A stretch of 64,000 bases of DNA from Roseimicrobium sp. ORNL1 (lineage in GTDB: Bacteria; Verrucomicrobiota; Verrucomicrobiia; Verrucomicrobiales; Verrucomicrobiaceae), in the NCBI RefSeq assembly GCF_011044495.1, contig NZ_CP049143.1, forward strand, positions 5,580,001-5,644,000, given 5' to 3'. The notes under the pieces are model-generated. The model did not search any database. It saw nothing but the letters and a program-made list of their open reading frames with translations, and was not told where the DNA came from. Made by a program: the position numbers and the translations under genes. Below, piece by piece: positions 1-8,278 of the stretch (position 1 is the stretch's first letter; every line of letters starts with the position of its first letter).

Positions 1-3000
1 CAAGCCCGGCCGCGTGAAGCTGCGCTCCTGCACATCCGTATTCGCATAGTGCTCGGGTGTATCGATCTGGATCGCCAAGGTGTAGTGCCCCTCGATGGCA
101 TCACGCACGGCAAGGTCGCAGCGGAAACGTGATTGTCCCACCTGCACATCGACCTGATGTCCGCGTGCGCGCAAGGCTTCGGCCAGTTGTGTGGCCACCA
201 CATCCTGCGAGGAAGAGGCTCGCAGGGATTGCCGGTTGAGCGGGTTCGCTCCCTCCAGCACCTGGCGTGCATGGCGCAGCTCACCACGCGAAGTGTGCTC
301 GGCGTAGTTGAGGAAATTCTTGAGCGCGGAGGCTCCATCATTCCAGTCGTTGGTGATGTCCACATGCCGGATGCTACTCACCACCGCCATGTGATGCTTC
401 GCGCGGGAGAAGATCACATTGAGCCGCTTCTCCCCACCCTTCTGGTTGATGGGACCGAAGTTCATCAACATGCGATGATTCGCATCATAACCATAGCAGA
501 TGCTCAGCAGGATGATGTCACGTTCGTCGCCCTGTACGTTTTCCAGGTTCTTCACGAACAGCCCGACAAACTGGTCTTCCTCTTCGCGATTGTATTCCGC
601 CTCCAACCGCGTGGCGAAGTCAGCATCCTCTCCAGCGAGGCGCTCCAGTGCATCCTCAATCGCCGTCTGTTGTGCTTCGGAAAAAGCCACGATGCCCAGG
701 CTGAGCTTCGTGCCCTGCAGCAGGAGCGTTCGCACGAGGTTCGCGATGTAGTTCGCTTCATCGAGGTTGCGACGATTCTCATAAAGACCGCGCTCCATGC
801 GATGGAAGCTGATGCTGCGCGCCAGCAGCTTGGCGGCATTTGCCTCCGCATCCGCCGCCGATTTCACCACAATGTCCCCCAGTCCTTCCGCCACCGGACG
901 CCGATCCGGAATGGTCAGCAAATTACCACTGTAGAAGGACGCATTCGAGAACGAGATGAGCGCTTCATACCGACTGCGATAATGCCACGCCAACAATGTA
1001 GACGGCAGGCTCGCCGCCGACTGCGTGAGGAAGCTGTCCGCATCCAGGGAGATGGCAATCTTCTCACCTTCCTCCTCCACAGTGATTTCCTCTTCGTCAC
1101 CACCGCGGCTGCTGGCAAAGAAACTCGTGGGTGGAAGCTGCATTTCATCGCCCACCACGATCACCTGCTTTGCGCGGTAGAGCGAAGGGATGGCTTCCTC
1201 AAGTGGCACCTGACTGGCTTCGTCGAAGATGACCACATCAAACAATCCGGGATCCAGCGGCAGCGTATCGGAGACACTCAGCGGGCTCATCAACCACACG
1301 GGTTTCAAGCCGCGAATCACCTGGCCTGTCGTATCGGTGGCCAGATCGCGGATGGAGCGATACCGCATGGTCTTGCCGAACTCATGCTCGAGGTCGCGAC
1401 GTCCGGAGCTGAACGTCTTCTTGAAAATCTTCTGTTCCGGGGTGAGCTGCGCTGCGGGAAGCGAGGACACCTGTACCTGCTCCAGGAAGGCACGCTTCAC
1501 TCCATGACGGATGGAAGCGGCATTCTGATCCAGCAATGCGCTGTGTCCCCTGTGGAATCTTCCAATACGCTCCGCGAGCTGTGGTCCATCAAACCGTGCC
1601 GCATGGCGATCATCTCGCCAGCACGAGCGCAGCCCCTTGCGCGCCATGGCAAATTCCAACGCATCCACCGGGAGCGGCACGCGACGCACCATGTTGGCGA
1701 AGGCAGCGGGTGTTTCTCCCAACTCGCGCAAGATGCTGGCAAGCTCCGGTAGAAGATCCGCGCTCTCCCTCAGTGCGGCGATGACATCGGGCAACTCAGC
1801 AAACTTCGGCGCGCTCGCGTCATTCAGCGCGGTGTTGAGCACCTTCTGCAGTTCGTGTGTATCTCCATGCGCTTCCGCCAGCGCCTTGGCCAGTTCCAGG
1901 CCCTCATCACTGGCGCAGAGCTTGCGCAAAACACCGCGCAGCACCGGTGGTGCTGCATCCAGCCGCTGCTTCAGCGCTGTCATCTGCTCCACGAAGGCCG
2001 GCAAATCATCGATGTTCCACTCGGTCGCAGCCCGTTGCTTCACCTGGGCCACCGCAGCCTCTGCCTCCTGGGTTTTTGCCAGTGTCCCCAGCACCCGTGA
2101 GAAGGCAGGGGGCACCTTGTGCTTGGAGAAGTCATAGCGGGACTGCACCACTTTGCGCAGCCGCCACCAGGTCGGATTGAGGAAGCGGAAGACGCTGTTC
2201 TCCGTCGCCTTGGCTTGAGTGATCGCCTCCTGCACATCATCCGGCGGAAGCGGGTCATGCCATCCTTCGGACTTCACTGCGGCGTCGCGGTGTGCCTCGA
2301 TCTTGGTCTGCAAATCCTTCTGCAAGGAAGCAAAGGCCTTGGTCTTGCCATCGCCACTGCCATCCAGTGCCGTCATCAGTCCACGTTCTGCCAGAGGACG
2401 AGCTTCATGCGCGAAGTCCACACTGCTTGCGAAGTGCCCCAGTGGCAGCGCCTTCACACTCTCCGCATCGCCTGCGAGTGAGAGACTCGACTCAAGAGAA
2501 TCCAACAAGTCCTCCACAGCATTGAGCGACTCCCTCAAAGTATGAAGAGGTCGCTCCGACTCCAACACCGTCTGGCTCACATGGCGCAGAGGATGCTCCG
2601 CGAGGACTTCATCCTCACCCAGGTCCACCAGTGCCTGCCGGAGTCGACGAGCCACCTCACCGTGTTCCTTCCACTGGCCATAGTCTGGCAGCAACTCATC
2701 CGTGGAAGCATCCAGTTCCTCGGGATTGAGCAGTGCGTCTGCCTTCGACACCTCAGGTCTCAGCTCCACGAGACGTTGCAGCATCTGGTGTGCACTCGCA
2801 CCCATGCCGGGCTTCGCGGAGATCATCACTTCGCCGAAGCGCTTGATGGATTCCATCTCCTGCTCGAGGCGCTTCACGGTCTCCTGGCGTGCTTGCGTGA
2901 CATCACCATCCTGCTGCGCCTGCTGGAGGAAACCTTCATAAGTCTGTTTCAGATTTTGAATGAAGGCCTTCTTGTCCGTCTGGGAGTCATGAATGAGGCA

Positions 3001-5106
3001 GCACAGCTCATCCAACCCCTGCTGCCGCAACCGGTGGAAGACCACGTCGATGGCTGCGCGCTTTTCACAGACGAAGAGCACGCGCTTCCCGCGAGCGATG
3101 TTGTCCGCAATCAGGTTCGTAATCGTCTGGGACTTCCCCGTTCCCGGCGGTCCTTGGATGATGAAACTTCGTCCGTTGCGTGCCTTGGCCACGGCAGCCG
3201 CCTGGGCAGCATCGCAGGCTACTACAAAATGCTGCTCCTTCAGCGGAATGACCGCTGGGCTGATATCCTGCTCGCGAGGAGCGATGGAGAAGATGGTGTC
3301 AAACGCCTCACATGCGGGATCATGCTCCAGCAGGTGCTCGTAGTCGTGCACGAGCGACATCTTGCGGTAGTTGAAGTTCGCCAGCGTCAGTGAGCACAGA
3401 TCGTATTCCCACGAATACGGATTGGAAGATCCGCTCCCCTTCTGGAGGGAATAGGTTTCCTGGGAAGTTTCCATCACACCCTGAGAGGGTGTCTCACCCT
3501 GCGGATCCACGAGGTAGTCCAGGGGCAGGGATTCCCTCCCCATCGTCCCACCTGCAGCCACGCGCAGCGGCATGGGTTGCGGTTTCACCTTCTCGAGGAA
3601 GAGCTGCAACCCCAGAGGCCGGTAGTCCTCCTTCTTGTAGCTGTAGGACACCTTGCGTGCCACCGGCTTGCCCGTCTTCAGCATCTGGCGCCTGCGGAAC
3701 TGATCCACACGCATGCGCGCCCGCTCCTGCACGAGCTTGACCTGCGGCTTCTCGATGCACTTCAAGATCACCCCTGGCTCGCTGGCCTGAATCTGGGCGC
3801 GAAGCTGTTCATGAAACTGCCGCAGTGAGGTCTTCTGCAAATCCACCTCTTCTGGCAGATCAAGGTTGTACACCTCCTTCAAGTGGAAGCGGAGCGCGGG
3901 ATTCACCTCCGCAATGCCCGTGTCGATGGGGTCCAGCGTATAGCTATCCCGCACACCCTTCTTCTTCGTCAGTTCCACGGGAAGCAGCAGCAACGGCGAC
4001 TCGATCACCTCGTTCGGCGACTCCTTCAAATTGTGCCAGCGCAGGAACACCAGCACGAGCCGGAGCTGGGCGAAGCCATACTCCGCGCGATCGCGCCGCG
4101 CCTCGCTGATAATCTTATCCAGCACGCCCTGGAGATAGGGTTGCTCCTCAAAGCGCAAGTATTTGCCAAGCGGCATGACCTTCCCCTGGGACACCATGGA
4201 CTCGATCTCTGAATGCGCATAGCAGAGCTGCTCCGGCTTCACATTGCGGTAATCCAGCAATGTGGGCACGGACGCCACGGTGAGGTTCAGCGACTGCTGG
4301 GTCGGCTTGTAGTAGATGAGCCGGTTGCGTCGCGAGATCTCGAAGAGCCGATCGCGCAGGCGTGCCTGAATCAGCTTGCGGCGTCCGCTCGGCGTGGCCT
4401 GCTCCAGACCCGCGATGCGACGAACATCGAAATCGTCCGGCTGTTCACGATAGGTCTCCAGTCGCTTGATGATGGAAGCGAGGTCACAGGCACGCCGATG
4501 ACGATTCAGTTCCGTCATTTCCTCAATCACCGCAGCGACGACGGGATGCAGTCGCGGATGAAGATTGAAGAGGTTGTGCCGGTGATTCGCAAAGAGACGC
4601 ACATCCTCCGCATCCGTGAAATCCAGACCGCACGCGACGCTGGCCAGCACCTGGCCCAGCAGGAACACATCTGTGAGGACATCATGATGTCCCACGCGCT
4701 GCTCCCAGCAGCCATAGTCTGGCACATACACCGGGCGAGTGAGAGGCTTGTCCTCGACAGCCACCGAGTCATTCGTGTACACGGTGCTCGCTTCATCCAG
4801 GTTCGTCTCCAGCGTACCGTGACCAGTGACATCGAGCGCACGACTCATCGGCGCCTGCAAGGCTTCCACCTTGCTTGTGGCCTGTTTCGGATCGCTGGCC
4901 AGAGACGGGTCAAATCGAAGCTGGTTGTGATGCGCATCATAACTCAGCGCGCCCGCGGAGAGGCCAGCCACCTGGACCGTGTCATGCACCGCCTGCACCT
5001 GTCGGATGAGGGGTAGCACCACGGAAAGAACGTCATCCGTCTCCATGCCACCGTGCTCAGTGACTGCCCGCAACCACGAAAGAAAGGGTTTCCCTGCCTG
5101 TTCCAT
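1..5106 (-). CDS. DUF4011-type superfamily I helicase with C-terminal Vsr/MTES_1575-like nuclease (partial, 3' end beyond window)
   Basis: Open from an ATG at 5106 to the left edge: 1702 codons without a stop, so the C-terminus is missing. Residues 1-240 faintly resemble a protein-kinase C-lobe (QAVHD...LSAGALSYD, then a GHHDVLTDVFLLGQVL segment) but lack HRD and DFG residues. A DUF4011-like segment (LRDRLFEISRRNRLIYYKP, about 247-266) follows. Walker A GPPGTGKS is at 652-659, DEAS at 1295-1298, then GDEMQLPPTS, a HYRSR motif and VIFSRAKHHM, all typical of UPF1-like SF1 helicases. The last 60 residues match the start of a PD-(D/E)XK nuclease of the Vsr/MTES_1575 type (CDLAV with D1664; the usual IExD position reads IQID, Q1680). 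The start overlaps the upstream protease stop (TGATG), so the two are translationally coupled. The architecture recalls single-gene antiphage proteins of the DUF4011-helicase-Vsr kind; a defence role is inference. Confidence 0.88.
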   Translation of the reverse strand, partial: MEQAGKPFLSWLRAVTEHGGMETDDVLSVVLPLIRQVQAVHDTVQVAGLSAGALSYDAHHNQLRFDPSLASDPKQATSKVEALQAPMSRALDVTGHGTLETNLDEASTVYTNDSVAVEDKPLTRPVYVPDYGCWEQRVGHHDVLTDVFLLGQVLASVACGLDFTDAEDVRLFANHRHNLFNLHPRLHPVVAAVIEEMTELNRHRRACDLASIIKRLETYREQPDDFDVRRIAGLEQATPSGRRKLIQARLRDRLFEISRRNRLIYYKPTQQSLNLTVASVPTLLDYRNVKPEQLCYAHSEIESMVSQGKVMPLGKYLRFEEQPYLQGVLDKIISEARRDRAEYGFAQLRLVLVFLRWHNLKESPNEVIESPLLLLPVELTKKKGVRDSYTLDPIDTGIAEVNPALRFHLKEVYNLDLPEEVDLQKTSLRQFHEQLRAQIQASEPGVILKCIEKPQVKLVQERARMRVDQFRRRQMLKTGKPVARKVSYSYKKEDYRPLGLQLFLEKVKPQPMPLRVAAGGTMGRESLPLDYLVDPQGETPSQGVMETSQETYSLQKGSGSSNPYSWEYDLCSLTLANFNYRKMSLVHDYEHLLEHDPACEAFDTIFSIAPREQDISPAVIPLKEQHFVVACDAAQAAAVAKARNGRSFIIQGPPGTGKSQTITNLIADNIARGKRVLFVCEKRAAIDVVFHRLRQQGLDELCCLIHDSQTDKKAFIQNLKQTYEGFLQQAQQDGDVTQARQETVKRLEQEMESIKRFGEVMISAKPGMGASAHQMLQRLVELRPEVSKADALLNPEELDASTDELLPDYGQWKEHGEVARRLRQALVDLGEDEVLAEHPLRHVSQTVLESERPLHTLRESLNAVEDLLDSLESSLSLAGDAESVKALPLGHFASSVDFAHEARPLAERGLMTALDGSGDGKTKAFASLQKDLQTKIEAHRDAAVKSEGWHDPLPPDDVQEAITQAKATENSVFRFLNPTWWRLRKVVQSRYDFSKHKVPPAFSRVLGTLAKTQEAEAAVAQVKQRAATEWNIDDLPAFVEQMTALKQRLDAAPPVLRGVLRKLCASDEGLELAKALAEAHGDTHELQKVLNTALNDASAPKFAELPDVIAALRESADLLPELASILRELGETPAAFANMVRRVPLPVDALEFAMARKGLRSCWRDDRHAARFDGPQLAERIGRFHRGHSALLDQNAASIRHGVKRAFLEQVQVSSLPAAQLTPEQKIFKKTFSSGRRDLEHEFGKTMRYRSIRDLATDTTGQVIRGLKPVWLMSPLSVSDTLPLDPGLFDVVIFDEASQVPLEEAIPSLYRAKQVIVVGDEMQLPPTSFFASSRGGDEEEITVEEEGEKIAISLDADSFLTQSAASLPSTLLAWHYRSRYEALISFSNASFYSGNLLTIPDRRPVAEGLGDIVVKSAADAEANAAKLLARSISFHRMERGLYENRRNLDEANYIANLVRTLLLQGTKLSLGIVAFSEAQQTAIEDALERLAGEDADFATRLEAEYNREEEDQFVGLFVKNLENVQGDERDIILLSICYGYDANHRMLMNFGPINQKGGEKRLNVIFSRAKHHMAVVSSIRHVDITNDWNDGASALKNFLNYAEHTSRGELRHARQVLEGANPLNRQSLRASSSQDVVATQLAEALRARGHQVDVQVGQSRFRCDLAVRDAIEGHYTLAIQIDTPEHYANTDVQERSFTRPGL

Positions 5107-6299
5107 CACGCCTGTGTCTCCTCCTGTTTTGCCAGTACTTCCACCGCACCGGTACGCAGCGCTTTGATCTCACGCACCTTCATGTCCAGTTCCTTGCCCG
5201 CCATCTTGTCGAAGGCTTTCTCAATTCCCAAACGGCCGCTCATGAGCAGGCATGCACGCAGCGGCATGTCATCGAGTTCTTCATCCACCGTGGCGAAGTC
5301 CATCAACACCGCTGCGAAATACTCCGCCCTGCCTTCCACTTGATCAGGAGCATCCGTTTCCAACGACCCATCCATCGCGCCGTCGGGCTCGAAATCCGTG
5401 AAGAACAAACGTGCATGCGCCATCACAAGGTCAGAGCGGAACCATCGTGGCCGCAGCAATTGTGCGATGACACGTCGGGTGAATGCCGAAAGTGCCTCCT
5501 GCGCCGGCAGGTCCAGTTCATCGAGCGACGCCGGCCCATTGATCATCCTCTCGATTTCCTCTTCCGCGTCCGTGCCTCCCTCGTGCCAGAGCGCCAGGCA
5601 ATGCGCGCGAAGGAAAAGCTCCGGATGCGTTTGCTCCGCCGACTTTGTCTTCCACGAGTCGCACACTTCCGCCGCCTGTTTCAGATAGCTCTCACCACTC
5701 ACCTCCGCGAGCCCGGTGGCACCCTTCACCAGAGCCGCCACGGTGACAGCCAGATCTCCCGTCACCTTCAGCGCACCGCGATCCGCGAAAAGTTCGGTAT
5801 TCAACCGCAGCCGCCGGGCACTGTGCAAGTGCGAGGCATGCGCACGCGGGTCACTGGCACAGGCATGCGCGAGGCGATCGACCGTGTGGTGCACCCCGCC
5901 CTCATGCTGCCACAGGATGAAATGCGCCAGTTCGTGTCCCAGCACCGCGTGCAGTTCACGCCCACGCAGGATGCTGAGCATGCTCCCGTAAAAGACAATG
6001 TGGATCTCCTCCGGCAGCCGACAGATGGAGGCATTTGGCGCGAGCACCGCCTCCTGTGACTGATAGAGCGTGATGGGCACCGCAATGCCCAGCACTTCCG
6101 CCGCCTCCTTCGCAGCCGTCAGCAGTTCCGCGTGTTGGGGACCATCGAGCCTATAGCTGGAGGTCAGCAGTTCCCGACGGATGCCCTCCGTCACTTCCGT
6201 GCGATTGGCCGGCTCGGAAAACCACTGCCAGAGTTCCGGCTCCTGCTTCTGGAGAAAGCTCAATAGTTCCGTGTGATAGCTGGTGGGAGAAAGCGACAC
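5106..6299 (-). CDS. M48-like zinc metalloprotease with TerB-like C-terminal region
   Basis: 397 residues from a GTG start; no in-frame ATG lies upstream of the catalytic region. HELAH at 122-126 is the zinc-binding HEXXH motif (catalytic E123), and ELFAD at 169-173 fits the ExxAD third-ligand motif of M48 peptidases. There is no signal peptide and there are no obvious membrane segments, so the enzyme is probably cytoplasmic, unlike HtpX or Ste24. The C-terminal 70 residues (AEYFAAVLMDFATVDEELD onward) resemble the acidic helical pattern of TerB-like domains; this is a weak, by-eye match. The TGA stop overlaps the helicase ATG, so protease and helicase should be made together. A role as processing or regulatory protease for the helicase is inference. 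Confidence 0.8.
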   Translation of the reverse strand: MSLSPTSYHTELLSFLQKQEPELWQWFSEPANRTEVTEGIRRELLTSSYRLDGPQHAELLTAAKEAAEVLGIAVPITLYQSQEAVLAPNASICRLPEEIHIVFYGSMLSILRGRELHAVLGHELAHFILWQHEGGVHHTVDRLAHACASDPRAHASHLHSARRLRLNTELFADRGALKVTGDLAVTVAALVKGATGLAEVSGESYLKQAAEVCDSWKTKSAEQTHPELFLRAHCLALWHEGGTDAEEEIERMINGPASLDELDLPAQEALSAFTRRVIAQLLRPRWFRSDLVMAHARLFFTDFEPDGAMDGSLETDAPDQVEGRAEYFAAVLMDFATVDEELDDMPLRACLLMSGRLGIEKAFDKMAGKELDMKVREIKALRTGAVEVLAKQEETQA

Positions 6300-6413
6300 G
6301 CGCGGAGATTATCAAAGCCTCCTGTTCCGCCAAGCTCTCTTTGGCTGGAACGTAAAAAATGAGCCGTCCAAGGCTGGTTATCGGCCACACAAACGAGTTG
6401 CAGATTCGTCTGC

Positions 6414-7493
6414 CTACTCCGCGACTTTTTCTTTGATTATGTGAGCCCACATGCGCTTGAACCGCGCTTCCAGTGAGGCCTTACCCCTTTTCCGATATTC
6501 TCGCTCTTCCGACTCATCCTCCAGAAGAATCCAGCCATCTCCTTGAGTCATGCGATAGCCCGGTATTTCCTCTGCTCCTTCGTGGAAAAGGAAACACTTG
6601 TGATGATTCTTGTGTTCTTCCACGAGCCATTTCATGTGCTCACCGCTGTCTGCATCGTTCAGAATCCAGATATCGCCATACCCCAATCCCTCGCTGTATT
6701 GGATAAATTGGCTCTTCCATCCTCCGAGCCAGTCGTCACAGTCAGAAGAAATGCCGATCGGAAATGCCTCAAAGGGATGTTTTGGCGAGTCCTTCGCGCG
6801 GTTTGCTTGGGTGGTACAGATGAGGCGAAAGACTTGGAAATCGGGCACTTCTCCACTCATGATCAACGACTCGATGTCACTTCGCTCGAGAAGTTCACGG
6901 AGTTTTTCGTAATAGGCCTCCGTACGTTTTGGAACAATAGGTGACAGGTAGTCTGGCCCAGTCCGACGGAAAGGAGGTGTTGGATCCAGATCACGAGGAT
7001 CCTGATAGAGTTCCAGAGATTCCACCTCTCTGCGAACCAAAGGATCCTGACTAACCCGAAGACGTCGCTGGACTTCAATCACCCGTTGAAAAATGCGACG
7101 TATCTCCGCCTTGAAGGTATCGCTTTCACGGTGATTCAACCAGCAGGCGTCCAGAGACGGCGTATACTCCCAGCCCCACGAGAAATACGAGTCAAAACCC
7201 CCCAGCGGAACAAAGTTCTCGGGCCACTCGCTCCCCTTTGGGAACCTCGTCTTTTCACGTTGTTCGGCGGCTTTGATCCTTACCCAGTCGGGCACCTCCA
7301 AAAGCTCAACCCACAGGTACTTGCACACATCCCCCGGTCGGGTGATGCACATGAGCTCATACACCCTCAGCGCCTGCTGGGCATCGCTCATCAAATGCTC
7401 AAGCGCGCAATCGTGTACGACCACGTGAAAAGGACGCCAATTGTCCTTCCTCTCGGGATAGGTCAGTTCACACTTAAGGGGCTGTCCGCTCAT
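6414..7493 (-). CDS. Protein of unknown function upstream of the protease-helicase pair
   Basis: 359 residues from ATG 7493; a GTG nine bases further upstream (7502) is the alternative start. I do not recognise the family. The sequence is soluble, rich in Trp, Tyr and charged residues, with no signal peptide or membrane segment. Notable short stretches are FDSYFSWGWEY near residue 100 and GYGDIWILNDADSGEH in the last third, an aromatic/acidic pattern somewhat like SMI1/KNR4 or DUF1963 folds, without convincing signature residues. It ends 114 bp before the protease start on the same strand and may belong to the same transcript. The base composition (more A+T than the flanking housekeeping genes, e.g. 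GAA/AAA-rich C-terminus) hints at acquisition, but weakly. Confidence 0.72.
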   Translation of the reverse strand: MSGQPLKCELTYPERKDNWRPFHVVVHDCALEHLMSDAQQALRVYELMCITRPGDVCKYLWVELLEVPDWVRIKAAEQREKTRFPKGSEWPENFVPLGGFDSYFSWGWEYTPSLDACWLNHRESDTFKAEIRRIFQRVIEVQRRLRVSQDPLVRREVESLELYQDPRDLDPTPPFRRTGPDYLSPIVPKRTEAYYEKLRELLERSDIESLIMSGEVPDFQVFRLICTTQANRAKDSPKHPFEAFPIGISSDCDDWLGGWKSQFIQYSEGLGYGDIWILNDADSGEHMKWLVEEHKNHHKCFLFHEGAEEIPGYRMTQGDGWILLEDESEEREYRKRGKASLEARFKRMWAHIIKEKVAE

Positions 7494-7777
7494 GGCATCC
7501 ACATCGTCAGTGGGTTTATCTATCCGTCAAGAAGACCATCAATCACGTCTTCCTTACTGCCTTGCGTCCATGGATGAAAAGCTGAAACACGCAGATCTAC
7601 CAAATCACGCGCGTGCGATTGCAAGAGCAGCAGTCGCCCACCGCCCCCTGCAACGCAACTGTCACGCACGGTCATTCCCTGGGAAAAAGCTCCTGCTTCA
7701 CTGGACGCCTTGCGAAATTGTTGCTTCAATCACCGCCAGTCAGTCACACGGCCAACGCTCCTTACATCCCTTCCACA

Positions 7778-8230
7778 ATGAATACCTATCCTCCTTCACA
7801 GCCGCCCATGCCCCAGAAGAAAAGCAGCAAGAAATGGTGGTTCCTGGGCTGCGGCGGCTGTCTGGGCGTCCTCGCACTCGGAGCCGTCGGCTTCGTGGCC
7901 TTCATCTTCCTTGTGGTGACCACCGCTATCAAGAACACGGATGCCTATACCGATGCCAAAAACCGGGCCATGGAGTCCCCGCAAGTGCGCGCCGCGATTG
8001 GAGAACCCATCACGGAAGGGACCATGTTTGGAGGCAATGTCAGCAATGTGAACGGCAAAGTGAGCGCTGACTTCAAGATCCCCCTTGAAGGCCCCAAGGG
8101 CAAGGTTGATGTCATTGTGGTGGGCACCCGGGAAAGCAACTCCTCACCATGGGAATATTCCGTGCTTCACGCCATACTCCCCGATGGGACCAAGGTTGAT
8201 CTGAAGCAGGCGGGCACTCCAGCTCCCTGA
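7778..8230 (+). CDS. Membrane-anchored Coa1/Tim21-like domain protein
   Basis: 150 residues from ATG 7778; in-frame codons upstream have no protein-like character. A short Pro/Lys-rich cytoplasmic N-terminus (QPPMPQKKSSKKWW) is followed by one membrane segment at about 21-48 that opens with GCGGCLG. The rest is a small alpha/beta domain: a helix (NRAMESPQVRAAIGEPI), then TMFGGNVSNVNGKVSADFKIPLEGPKGKVDVIVVGTR. This order (helix, I/LGxPI, strands, GPKGKG-like turn) is that of the cytochrome-oxidase assembly factor Coa1 family, common as small membrane proteins in bacteria and of uncertain function there. No cytochrome oxidase gene is adjacent, so a role in oxidase assembly is not supported by context. 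It is convergent with eboE. Confidence 0.8.
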   Translation: MNTYPPSQPPMPQKKSSKKWWFLGCGGCLGVLALGAVGFVAFIFLVVTTAIKNTDAYTDAKNRAMESPQVRAAIGEPITEGTMFGGNVSNVNGKVSADFKIPLEGPKGKVDVIVVGTRESNSSPWEYSVLHAILPDGTKVDLKQAGTPAP

Positions 8231-8245
8231 TCAGGTATCCCTACT

Positions 8246-8278
8246 CGCGGGCTGCGGCACTCACGCCGCCAGCCCGCG
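8246..8278. terminator. GC-rich hairpin between convergent genes
   Basis: CGCGGGCTG at 8246-8254 pairs with CAGCCCGCG at 8270-8278, with a GCGGC/GCCGC pair inside the loop. It lies just after the Coa1-like stop and overlaps the last codons and stop of eboE on the other strand. There is no clear U-tract on either side, so it may act as a weak bidirectional terminator or mRNA 3'-end stabiliser. Confidence 0.4.

Noticed and set aside
133-3393. Long plus-strand open frames (539 and 283 codons)
   Set aside because: They are antisense shadows of the helicase gene; translations are His/Arg/Leu-rich and unlike proteins, whereas the minus frame shows helicase motifs without a stop.
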